Shown: piece after piece, positions 36,143 to 44,585 of the stretch
Layout of the letters: each line of letters begins with the position of its first letter
How positions within the stretch are numbered: position 1 is the first letter of the stretch
Assembly (NCBI RefSeq): GCF_019457885.1
Contig: NZ_JAHZST010000009.1
Span: 62,001 to 126,000 of the forward strand
DNA: 64,000 bases
Direction of reading: 5' to 3'
Source: Shewanella nanhaiensis
Lineage (GTDB): Bacteria; Pseudomonadota; Gammaproteobacteria; Enterobacterales; Shewanellaceae
Program-made: the position numbers and the translations under genes
The notes under the pieces: generated by a model
The model's database searches: none
Seen by the model: the letters and a program-made list of their open reading frames with translations, nothing else
What the model was told of the DNA's origin: nothing

Positions 36143-38743
36143 ATGACTGTGTCAAACGAACAAGAGTTAGACCTTCTTGTCCAGAGAGTCGCTGATGCCC
36201 AGGCCGAGTTTGCCAGCTTCAGTCAAGAACAGGTTGATAAGATATTCAGAGCCGCGGCACTGGCTGCTGCCGATGCGCGGATCTCGCTCGCTAAGATGGC
36301 TGCTAACGAAACAGGCATGGGCGTGATAGAGGATAAAGTGATCAAAAACCACTTTGCTTCCGAGTATATCTACAACAAGTATAAAGATGAGAAGACCTGT
36401 GGGATCTTAAGTGAAGACCACACCTTTGGGACAATCACCATCGCCGAGCCTGTCGGCATCATCTGTGGTATCGTCCCAACCACTAACCCAACCTCCACCG
36501 CTATCTTTAAAGCATTAATCAGTCTCAAGACTCGAAACGGTATTATCTTCTCTCCACATCCGCGCGCCAAAGAGTCAACCACTACCGCAGCGCGAATAGT
36601 ACTCAATGCAGCCATTGAGGCGGGTGCTCCAAAAGACATTATCGGTTGGATTGATCAGCCAAGTGTTGCCCTATCAAACCAATTAATGACCCACGAGAAG
36701 ATAAACCTTATCTTAGCAACGGGTGGACCAGGCATGGTTAAGGCCGCATACTCCTCAGGCAAGCCAGCCATTGGTGTAGGCGCAGGCAATACGCCCATAG
36801 TTATCGATGAAACCGCCGATATTAAACGCGCCGTCAGTTCAATCTTAATGTCAAAAACCTTCGATAACGGTGTTGTTTGTGCATCTGAGCAAGCTGTCGT
36901 TGTTGTTGATGAGATATATGAATCAGTCAAGGAGCGTTTTGCGACCCACGGCGGCTATATATTAAGCACAGATGAAACCGCTGCAATGCAGAATGTCATC
37001 TTAAAAAATGGTGGACTAAACGCTGATATAGTAGGACAAAGTGCAGTAACCATCGCTGCCATGGCCGATATTACAGTGCCTAAATGGACTAAAGTACTTA
37101 TTGGTGAAGCTGAAGAAATCTCTGATGCCGAAGCCTTTGCCCATGAAAAGCTCTCTCCACTGCTTGCCATGTATCGCGCCAGTGATTTTGAAGATGCCCT
37201 AGATAAGGCAGAAGCCTTAGTTACCCTTGGCGGTATCGGTCACACATCTGGGTTATATACAGATCAAGACACCCAGACTGAACGTGTGATGGCGTTTGGT
37301 TTTCGGATGAAAACAGCCCGTATTCTGATCAATACGCCCGCTTCACAGGGCGGAATTGGCGATCTGTATAACTTCAAACTCGCGCCATCGCTAACCTTAG
37401 GTTGTGGTTCATGGGGTGGTAACTCTATCTCAGAAAACGTAGGACCGAGCCACCTTATCAATAAAAAAATGGTCGCTAAGAGGGCTGAAAACATGTTGTG
37501 GCATAAGCTTCCTTCATCTATCTATTTCCGTCGCGGTAGCCTGCCTATTGCACTTGAAGAGTTAAGTGATAAGAAACGTGCCCTTATCGTTACAGATAAA
37601 TACCTGTTCAATAACGGCTACTGTGATGAGACCCTTAAAATTCTTAAGGCTCAAGGCCTCGAAACGGAAGTTTTCTACGAAGTTGAAGCCGATCCCACGT
37701 TAGCTATTGTTCAACAAGGTGCAAAAGTGGCGCAAAGCTTCCAACCAGATGTGATCATCGCTCTAGGTGGTGGCTCACCAATGGATGCAGCTAAGATAAT
37801 CTGGGTACTCTATGAACACCCAGCTGTGGACTTTGCCGATCTGGCGCTGCGCTTTATGGATATCCGTAAACGTATCTACAAGTTCCCTAAATTGGGCGTC
37901 AAAGCGCAGATGGTAGCGATACCAACCACTTCAGGTACGGGCTCAGAGGTCACGCCTTTTGCGGTGGTGACCGATGAGAAAACAGGCATGAAATACCCTA
38001 TTGCCGATTATCAGCTCACGCCAAATATCGCCATTGTCGATCCAAACTTAGTCATGGATATGCCTAAGTCTCTTACAGCCTTCGGGGGAATCGATGCCGT
38101 TACCCATGCGCTTGAAGCTTATGTGAGTGTGATGGCCAACGAGTTCAGTGATGGTCAAGCGCTTCAGGCACTCGATCTGCTGTTTAAGTATCTACCAGAC
38201 TCCTACACATTAGGTGCAGCCGCGCCCGTTGCTAGAGAGAAGGTACATAATGGCGCAACGATAGCGGGTATCGCCTTTGCAAACGCCTTCTTGGGGATCT
38301 GTCACTCAATGGCCCATAAACTCGGCGCCGAGTTCCACCTTGCCCACGGTCTTGCCAATGCGCTATTAATCAGCAATGTTATCCGCTTTAATGCCACTGA
38401 CATGCCAACGAAGCAGGCTGCCTTTAGCCAATACGATCGCCCTAAAGCACTATGTCGTTACGCTAACATTGCAGAACATTTAAACTTGGCTGGAAATACA
38501 GATGAAGAGAAAGTCGAAGCACTACTCGAAGCAATTGATCAACTCAAGGCGACGATTGGCATTCCGGCTTCAATCCAAGAGGCTGGCGTCAACGAAGCCG
38601 ACTTCCTCGCCAAGCTTGACGAGTTAGCCGAAGATGCATTCGATGATCAATGTACTGGGGCTAACCCAAGGTATCCGCTTATTGCTGAGCTAAAACAGGT
38701 GCTACTCGATAGTTTCTACGGCAACAAATACAGTGATAAATGA
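36143..38743 (+). CDS. adhE: Bifunctional acetaldehyde-CoA/alcohol dehydrogenase AdhE
   Basis: This 866-residue fermentative enzyme reduces acetyl-CoA to acetaldehyde and then ethanol with NADH. The N-terminal aldehyde dehydrogenase domain (about 1-440) has the catalytic cysteine in NGVVCASEQAVVV and the GVGAGNTPIVID segment. The linker leads to the iron alcohol dehydrogenase domain (about 450-866) with GGGSPMDAAK, AIPTTSGTGSEVTPF, and iron ligands including His in GICHSMAHKLG and AHGLANALL. Full length compared with E. coli AdhE (891). Monocistronic with its own terminator. It is the reductive counterpart of the oxidative quinoprotein route upstream. Confidence 0.97.
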   Translation: MTVSNEQELDLLVQRVADAQAEFASFSQEQVDKIFRAAALAAADARISLAKMAANETGMGVIEDKVIKNHFASEYIYNKYKDEKTCGILSEDHTFGTITIAEPVGIICGIVPTTNPTSTAIFKALISLKTRNGIIFSPHPRAKESTTTAARIVLNAAIEAGAPKDIIGWIDQPSVALSNQLMTHEKINLILATGGPGMVKAAYSSGKPAIGVGAGNTPIVIDETADIKRAVSSILMSKTFDNGVVCASEQAVVVVDEIYESVKERFATHGGYILSTDETAAMQNVILKNGGLNADIVGQSAVTIAAMADITVPKWTKVLIGEAEEISDAEAFAHEKLSPLLAMYRASDFEDALDKAEALVTLGGIGHTSGLYTDQDTQTERVMAFGFRMKTARILINTPASQGGIGDLYNFKLAPSLTLGCGSWGGNSISENVGPSHLINKKMVAKRAENMLWHKLPSSIYFRRGSLPIALEELSDKKRALIVTDKYLFNNGYCDETLKILKAQGLETEVFYEVEADPTLAIVQQGAKVAQSFQPDVIIALGGGSPMDAAKIIWVLYEHPAVDFADLALRFMDIRKRIYKFPKLGVKAQMVAIPTTSGTGSEVTPFAVVTDEKTGMKYPIADYQLTPNIAIVDPNLVMDMPKSLTAFGGIDAVTHALEAYVSVMANEFSDGQALQALDLLFKYLPDSYTLGAAAPVAREKVHNGATIAGIAFANAFLGICHSMAHKLGAEFHLAHGLANALLISNVIRFNATDMPTKQAAFSQYDRPKALCRYANIAEHLNLAGNTDEEKVEALLEAIDQLKATIGIPASIQEAGVNEADFLAKLDELAEDAFDDQCTGANPRYPLIAELKQVLLDSFYGNKYSDK

Positions 38744-38765
38744 TATGAACATGCGAGTGATTTAA

Positions 38766-38794
38766 CAAACTGCCGAGCAATAGCTCGGCAGTTT
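38766..38794 (+). terminator. Terminator of adhE
   Basis: AAACTGCCGAGC pairs with GCTCGGCAGTTT around a short AATA-type loop, followed by a partly T-rich tail. It sits between convergent genes. Confidence 0.85.
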
Positions 38795-38841
38795 CATTTT
38801 AATGGGTACTGCAATCTAAATTTTTACACTTATTGCTATAA

Positions 38842-39900
38842 CTACTCACTGCCAGTTGCCACTAGGTTTGAGGCAGACCATAGTGTGCTTCTAGCTGAGC
38901 TATTTAATCCATTGATCATACGGGTAACCTGATCTTGAGTGTAGTTAGCATATTGATCTGAGTAAGCCATAAAATTCTGCCAATTGATAGTTTCTCCCAT
39001 ACAGTTAAGTACGCCTCCATCACCTGGGTTCATCTGCCAGCTATTTTGCTGTGGAGTATCACAGTTTTTGTCACCAGTTGATGTACAACGTTTGGCGGCT
39101 CCTCGCTTGCATCCTCCCTCAAAGGTATGGATAAGATCGAGAAAATGACCAAACTCATGGGTTAATACCGAACGAAAGTTTTCATCTGTGTTACTACCTA
39201 AATACGCCCCATTGTAGGCAACGCGAGCTAAACCATCGTCCGACATGCCAGTGTCTGGATACCAAGCAACACCAGAGTTATTGGTCACACCATCGGCATA
39301 AAGATCATTTTGAATATACACATTCATATATTTGTAGTTGTCCCAATGATCATTTTTAACATCGGAGCTTGAGTAGTTACCCGCACCAGAGGAGACAGGG
39401 TGATACACAATACCCGAAGTGGGAGCCCCTGACGGATCTATGCTTGCTAGGCGGAACTCGATATTCAAACTATCTTTAAGATTTTCAAACTCAGGGTCAA
39501 TATCGGAAAAATCAGCGCTCTGGCCTTGAAAGTCTTCATTTGTTCTATGTAGCGCATCGATGATAACAGCATCATTCACTGTGCGGCCGTTATGGACTGT
39601 GCCATAAACATGGAAAACGACAGGAATGATATAACTTGGTGTAGCTGAGATCCCCATAACATAATCGCTGTTCGACTCACTACTCTTCCCATTTAGCTTA
39701 CTCTGAATTCGAGATTCTTTAACTATTTTAATTTTCGAATGACGAAGGTTCGCTTCCTCTAATGCACTGGGAAAGTTTTGATAATGTTGGGCATTGATTT
39801 GAGTTGCTTTACAGTGATCTGCAGCAAACTCTGGCTGCTTTGCGTTTGCGGCACTAGCAATCAAAGCCAAACTGATTGATAAGCTAATTTTTTTAATCAT
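38842..39900 (-). CDS. Secreted zinc metalloprotease, M43 (cytophagalysin/pappalysin-like)
   Basis: This 352-residue secreted protease has a signal peptide (MIKKISLSISLALIASAANA) and a propeptide-like stretch of about 85 residues before the catalytic domain starts near YIIPVVFHVYG. The zinc site is HEFGHFLDLIH, with H248, E249, H252 and H258; the metzincin position usually filled by Gly is Asp here. The Met-turn is NFMAYS with M311. Several Cys (CKRGAAKRC, KNCDTPQ, LNCMGE) probably form disulfides, as in M43 enzymes. It stands alone, so the substrate is unknown; extracellular protein degradation is likely. Confidence 0.87.
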   Translation of the reverse strand: MIKKISLSISLALIASAANAKQPEFAADHCKATQINAQHYQNFPSALEEANLRHSKIKIVKESRIQSKLNGKSSESNSDYVMGISATPSYIIPVVFHVYGTVHNGRTVNDAVIIDALHRTNEDFQGQSADFSDIDPEFENLKDSLNIEFRLASIDPSGAPTSGIVYHPVSSGAGNYSSSDVKNDHWDNYKYMNVYIQNDLYADGVTNNSGVAWYPDTGMSDDGLARVAYNGAYLGSNTDENFRSVLTHEFGHFLDLIHTFEGGCKRGAAKRCTSTGDKNCDTPQQNSWQMNPGDGGVLNCMGETINWQNFMAYSDQYANYTQDQVTRMINGLNSSARSTLWSASNLVATGSE

Positions 39901-40182
39901 ATCAACATACTCTCTTATTTTAGTAATACTCAGGTTTTAGGCGCAGTATCTATTCTCAATGACACTGCAGCAGTAATGGATATCTCACTCACACAACAAA
40001 TAATGTATCCAATATTTAATATACTTAATGTTGTAAAAATGTAAAGAGGATAAGATTAAACCAGAAAAGCCACATTAGGAGTGGCCTAGTGTTAGGGATA
40101 GCCTTGGGGGAAGGTTGGAATTAACGCAGTTGAATGTGATTATCAGCCATAGTAAGTATGAGAGAAAACGACCACTCGCGGC

Positions 40183-40614
40183 TTAGCCATGAGTACCCGA
40201 AGATTCGTTAATCGTCATATTAAGCCAGACTGACTGCCACCTCTCGAGCTTATCTTTGGGTGACAATAATTTAGGAGAGACTTGAGTAGCACTTTGGAGT
40301 TGCTGATGATTAGAGAGTAGACTTGAGTTCAATGCACCTATCAGCTTACCTTCTAACTTAACGCTGACAGCAATCACAGTGTGGCAAGCTGCACATGTGA
40401 GAAAACCTGCTTGATTTGAGCCCTGTCGCTGTATCTCTATAGGTTCAGTGCTATCAATATCTAAACTACCGCGTGGATCTGAAAGGTAAGCGATCTCTCT
40501 AGCAATACAGAAATTACAATCACAGGCTCGTGGGCTATATTGCTCTATTGGCTCTGGAAGCATTAACCTTATCTTTACCCTTGTGCAAGGGCAGGCTCCA
40601 TGACTTATAAACAT
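40183..40614 (-). CDS. GFA/CENP-V-fold zinc protein
   Basis: This 143-residue protein has the cysteine pattern of the GFA (glutathione-dependent formaldehyde-activating, CENP-V) fold: ACPCTRVKI, then ACDCNFCIAREI, then LTCAACHTVI. The pairs build two zinc sites around a beta-tent. Many members are called S-(hydroxymethyl)glutathione synthase on weak grounds, and this one is a divergent relative with no formaldehyde genes adjacent. The last 50 residues look unrelated to the fold. Activity is unassigned. Confidence 0.7.
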   Translation of the reverse strand: MFISHGACPCTRVKIRLMLPEPIEQYSPRACDCNFCIAREIAYLSDPRGSLDIDSTEPIEIQRQGSNQAGFLTCAACHTVIAVSVKLEGKLIGALNSSLLSNHQQLQSATQVSPKLLSPKDKLERWQSVWLNMTINESSGTHG

Positions 40615-40831
40615 AATTCAATCCCTTAAATGTATTGCCAATTTTAAAGTTTACAGCACGTAATACCAGTAAAGAGCTGCATCAAATTAAGCGTTCCTGT
40701 GTAAACCACCTCACGATGCCTTTTTATGGCCCACTTTAATCTCATGCCAGCTCCTTAACGATTTAACACAGCACTTTTACTACTTTGAGCATTAAACACT
40801 CTATCGCAATAAAATTGAATAACAGTAATAC

Positions 40832-40865
40832 AAAAAAAAGAGCCATGACATACGTCACAGCTCTC
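40832..40865 (-). terminator. Terminator of malate synthase gene
   Basis: On the minus strand, AGAGCTGTGAC pairs with GTCATGGCTCT using two G-T pairs and a GTAT loop, followed by eight T residues (positions 40839-40832). Confidence 0.82.
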
Positions 40866-40884
40866 AATGTCAACAGTCGCTAAC

Positions 40885-43062
40885 TTAGCCCGCTTTAGCT
40901 TCGATTCGGTATGCGTGCAGCAAAGGCTCTGTATAGCCCGATGGCTGCTCTTTACCTTTAAAAATCAGATCACAAGCCGCTTTAAAGGCGATGCCATCAA
41001 AATTTGGTGCCATGGCTTGGTATTCACTATCAGCACTATTTTGCCCATCAACCACGACAGCCATTCGCTTAAGTGATTCAACCACTTGCTCCTTTGTACA
41101 GATCTTATGCTCAAGCCAGTTAGTTATATATTGGGAGGAGATCCGCAGTGTCGCCCTATCTTCCATCAAGCCTACATTATTAATATCTGGCACTTTAGAG
41201 CAGCCCACACCTTGATCTATCCAGCGCACCACATAGCCTAAAATGCCTTGAGCATTGTTATCTAACTCCTTCTCAATCTCCTCATGAGTGAGCGAAGCTG
41301 GGTTTTCAAGTAAGGGGATCGTTAATATATCATCCAAGCTTGCCCGCTCTCTTTGAGCTAGCGCTTTTTGTCGCTCAAGCACATTGACTCTATGATAATG
41401 GATTGAGTGCAAACTAGCGCCATTGGGCGACGGAACCCAAGCTGTGTTAGCGCCGGCATTAGGATGCCCAAACTTCTGCTCAAGCATTTTAGCCATCTCA
41501 TCTGGCATGGCCCACATCCCTTTACCTATCTGAGCACGTCCAGGCAAGCCACACGCTAAGCCAATATCGACATTCCAATCTTCATAAGCATTGATCCAAG
41601 CTTGCTGCTTCATCATAGATTTAGGCACGAAAGGCCCTGCCAGCATAGAGGTGTGGATCTCATCGCCAGTTCTATCTAGAAAACCGGTATTAATGAATAC
41701 CACACGATCTTTGGCAACTCGGATACACTCTTTAAGGTTCACGGTAGTACGACGCTCCTCATCCATGATCCCAAGCTTAATGGTGTCTCGAGACAACTTA
41801 AGTGCATCCTCAATACGGGTAAACAGCTCACAAGTAAATGCAACCTCTTCAGGCCCGTGCATCTTAGGTTTCACAATATTAACAGAGCCTGCACGGCTAT
41901 TTGAACGACCATTATTGTGTCCTTGAAGATCATGTATGGCAGCAAGCACTGTCACCATGCCATCTAAAATCCCCTCAGGGATCTCTTTGCCGTCTTTGTC
42001 TAGTATCGCGTTGTTTGTCATCAGATGACCCACATTACGAACAAACAGTAAGCTACGTCCTGGCAGGGTCAATTTGCCCCCAGAAGGTGCTTGGTAATCT
42101 CTGTCTTGACTCAGCTCACGGGTAATAGTTTTACCCCCTTTTTGTAGTTCAGCATTAAGGTTACCTTGCATCAGCCCAAGCCAATTTTCATACACTTCAC
42201 ACTTATCCTCTGCATCGACCGCAGCGACTGAGTCCTCACAATCCATAATGGTGGTTACTGCCGCTTCCACCAGCAGATCTTTAACATTGGCAGAGTCTTG
42301 CTTGCCAATCACATGATCTTTATCTATCTGGATCTCCACATGCAGACCATTATTTTTCAGCAGAACAGCCGATGGGCAGATTTTGTCACCTTGGAAGCCG
42401 ACAAATTTTTCTGGCTCCTGCAGGCCGGTATCGCAGCCATCGAGTAAAGTCACAAGTAACTTGCCCCCAGCCACTTGATAATGACGGGCTTCACTATGAC
42501 TACCTATGGAAAGTGGCGCTAATTGATCTAAGTGTTGCTTTGCAAATGCAATCACTTTATCACCACGAACAGGGTTATAACTTGAACCTAGTTCAGCCCC
42601 GCCCTCTTCACTGATAGCATCAGTGCCATAAAGCGCATCATACAAACTTCCCCAACGAGCATTGGCAGCATTAAGGGCAAATCTGGCATTTTTAACGGGC
42701 ACGACTAACTGAGGGCCAGCTTGTTCTGCTATTTCAGTATCAACATTCTCTGTCTCTATGGAAAAGTCTGGACCAACTTCCACTAGATAACCTATTTCAG
42801 TTAAAAACTCTTTATAGCTATTAAGATCAAACTGCTGCTGATTTGAGTGTTGCTTTAGATGCCACTCATCTATCTTAGCTTGTAGATCATCACGCTTTTC
42901 AAGTAGCGCTCTATTTTTAGGTGTAAGATCACTCACTATCGCTTCTAACTGACTCCAAAAGCGCTCTGCGGTGATCTCCGTTCCTGGAAGGATCTTGTCA
43001 TTGACCAGATCAAATAGCACTTGTGCCACCTGTAAACTGCCAACCTGCACTCGTGATGTCAT
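40885..43062 (-). CDS. glcB: Malate synthase G
   Basis: This 725-residue enzyme condenses glyoxylate with acetyl-CoA to malate, the second step of the glyoxylate shunt. The ATG at 43062 is preferred to TTG 43068, because AAGGGAG precedes it at 7-base spacing and [14 protein letters not shown] aligns better. Isoform-G features are its length, the catalytic-base region [40 protein letters not shown] and [15 protein letters not shown]. It lies downstream of the LysR gene on the same strand, with the tandem repeat block and about 130 bp between, and it serves the shunt with aceA. Acetate made by the upstream ethanol pathway would need it. Confidence 0.96.
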   Translation of the reverse strand: MTSRVQVGSLQVAQVLFDLVNDKILPGTEITAERFWSQLEAIVSDLTPKNRALLEKRDDLQAKIDEWHLKQHSNQQQFDLNSYKEFLTEIGYLVEVGPDFSIETENVDTEIAEQAGPQLVVPVKNARFALNAANARWGSLYDALYGTDAISEEGGAELGSSYNPVRGDKVIAFAKQHLDQLAPLSIGSHSEARHYQVAGGKLLVTLLDGCDTGLQEPEKFVGFQGDKICPSAVLLKNNGLHVEIQIDKDHVIGKQDSANVKDLLVEAAVTTIMDCEDSVAAVDAEDKCEVYENWLGLMQGNLNAELQKGGKTITRELSQDRDYQAPSGGKLTLPGRSLLFVRNVGHLMTNNAILDKDGKEIPEGILDGMVTVLAAIHDLQGHNNGRSNSRAGSVNIVKPKMHGPEEVAFTCELFTRIEDALKLSRDTIKLGIMDEERRTTVNLKECIRVAKDRVVFINTGFLDRTGDEIHTSMLAGPFVPKSMMKQQAWINAYEDWNVDIGLACGLPGRAQIGKGMWAMPDEMAKMLEQKFGHPNAGANTAWVPSPNGASLHSIHYHRVNVLERQKALAQRERASLDDILTIPLLENPASLTHEEIEKELDNNAQGILGYVVRWIDQGVGCSKVPDINNVGLMEDRATLRISSQYITNWLEHKICTKEQVVESLKRMAVVVDGQNSADSEYQAMAPNFDGIAFKAACDLIFKGKEQPSGYTEPLLHAYRIEAKAG

Positions 43063-43198
43063 AGCCAAACTCCCTTCTGATATATAGTCTCTGACTGCTA
43101 AAATAAAATCTCTACACTCAGTCTATCCCACCTAGTTCTATTACTAAAATTTATCGTATTTATGATTATCATTCACAAGACTAATAATAGTTTAAAAA
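43063..43198. promoter_or_regulatory. glcB promoter region with ATTAGTCT half-site
   Basis: The minus strand around 43177-43190 reads TATTAGTCTTGTGAAT. It shares ATTAGTCT with the palindrome in the LysR/aceA intergenic region (44501-44513), suggesting that the same LysR regulator acts on glcB. Confidence 0.35.
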
Positions 43199-43590
43199 CT
43201 TAAAAACGGTCGATGATACGGGCTGTTTCTGTGATTAACTCACGCATCCACTTATGAGCGGGCTTCTGTTATAGAGAGTGCTGCAACAGCATAACCCCTG
43301 CTTAACTTAAAACTTAAAAACGGTCGATGATACGGGCTGTTTCGGTGATTAACTCACGCATCCACTTATGGGCGGGCTTCTGTTATAGAGAGTGCTGCAA
43401 CAGCATAACCCCTACTTAACTTAAAACCGGTCGATAATGCGAGCTGTTTCTGTGATTAACTCGCGCATCCACTTATGGGCGGGCTTCTGTTATAGAGAGT
43501 GCTGCAACAGCATAACCCCTGCTTAACTTAAAAACGGTCGATGATACGGGCTGTTTCTGTGATTAACTCACGCATCCACTTATGGGCGGG
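43199..43590 (-). repeat. Tandem array: four copies of the LysR gene 3' end separated by a 43-bp spacer
   Basis: Copies begin (plus coordinates) at 43199, 43313, 43420 and 43527; the last is the true gene end. Each unit is a 64-bp segment that, on the minus strand, encodes PAHKWMRELITETARIIDRF and the stop, followed by a conserved 43-bp spacer. The period is 107 bp; one period is 114 bp, from an extra CTTAAAA. The seven substitutions among the three extra copies (five in 43420, one each in 43313 and 43199) are all synonymous in the LysR frame. The spacer contains TGCTGcaaCAGCA and codons reading LLQH, resembling the LLQH upstream in the gene but with different synonymous codons. Confidence 0.9.
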
Positions 43591-44472
43591 GTTATGTTGT
43601 AGTAGCGGACTCCAAGCCATAGTGAGCTCAATGGGTGGGATCTCAAAAGGCGGAGGTATAATCGACACTCTACTGTTATCTTGTTGTAACCTGGCCATTT
43701 TACTCGGCACTGTTGCGATCAGATCTTGTCTCTCTGCCAGTGAACTTGCGGCCTGGTAGTGGCGAGTAAATACAGTGATCCTGCGTTTTGCCCCTATTTT
43801 AGCTAATGCTTCATCAACCCAACCCAGGCGTTGAACATCATCAGGATCCATCCCTACGCCAATCCCCATACCCGTTTTACTCACCCAAACATGGTGAGCA
43901 TTTAGGTAGTTTTCTAGGTTGAAGTTTTTCAATACATCGTGATTACGATTAATTAAGCAGCTGAAACTGTCTTTCCAGAGTACTTTTTGATGAAAAGAGA
44001 GTGGGATACTATCGAAACGGTTAATCACCATATCCACCCGTCCCTGCTCCACATCAGGAAAGTTAACATCACTGGGCGTCATAATATCTAAAATCACTTT
44101 AGGGGCTTCATTGCGTAACCTAGCGATTAATAAGGGTATTAATGTTGCCTCTGCATAATCTGAGGCCATCATACGAAACACCTGTTCACTTTCGCGGGGA
44201 TTAAACTTAGCTTTCGGCTCTACCGCTTTCTCTAAACCTACTAATAACTCACGGATCACAGGTTTTAGTTCAGATGCACGCTCTGTGGGTGTCATCCCTT
44301 TACTAGTACGAATAAGTAGAGGGTCATCAAACAGGACTCGTAGCCTTTTAAGGCCATTACTCATTGCTGGCTGACTTATTCCTAACTGATCTGCTGCTCG
44401 CGTGACATTTAGCTCTCTTAGCAAAACATCAAAATACACCAACAGATTAAGGTCGACTCTAGATATATTCAT
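43528..44472 (-). CDS. LysR-family transcriptional regulator, probable glyoxylate-shunt regulator
   Basis: This 314-residue regulator has an N-terminal winged helix-turn-helix (LNVTRAADQLGISQPAMSNGLKRLRVLFDDPLLIRTSKGMTPT, residues about 20-65) and a LysR substrate-binding domain. It is divergent from aceA, with 113 bp between, and lies upstream of glcB, so control of isocitrate lyase and malate synthase is the natural inference. The intergenic palindrome AATTAGACTAATT fits a LysR-type operator. The 3' end of the gene is repeated three times downstream, which is unusual. Confidence 0.87.
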   Translation of the reverse strand: MNISRVDLNLLVYFDVLLRELNVTRAADQLGISQPAMSNGLKRLRVLFDDPLLIRTSKGMTPTERASELKPVIRELLVGLEKAVEPKAKFNPRESEQVFRMMASDYAEATLIPLLIARLRNEAPKVILDIMTPSDVNFPDVEQGRVDMVINRFDSIPLSFHQKVLWKDSFSCLINRNHDVLKNFNLENYLNAHHVWVSKTGMGIGVGMDPDDVQRLGWVDEALAKIGAKRRITVFTRHYQAASSLAERQDLIATVPSKMARLQQDNSRVSIIPPPFEIPPIELTMAWSPLLQHNPAHKWMRELITETARIIDRF

Positions 44473-44500
44473 AAAACAAATACCGAAGATAATAAGTATA

Positions 44501-44513
44501 AATTAGACTAATT
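44501..44513. promoter_or_regulatory. Palindromic operator candidate between LysR gene and aceA
   Basis: AATTAGACTAATT is a perfect 13-bp palindrome around a central A in the 113-bp divergent region. It contains a T-N11-A-like arrangement expected for LysR regulators. It lies about 73 bp upstream of aceA and about 30 bp upstream of the LysR start. Confidence 0.5.
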
Positions 44514-44585
44514 ATGGCCAGTATTACTATTATTTTTAACGGAAGCAATCATTGTTAAACATTTTTAGTTTGGAAGGGACTTACC

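Noticed and set aside
43199..43590. CRISPR array interpretation of the regular repeats
   Set aside because: Both repeat and spacer are conserved, the repeat is the coding end of the adjacent gene, and there are no cas genes.
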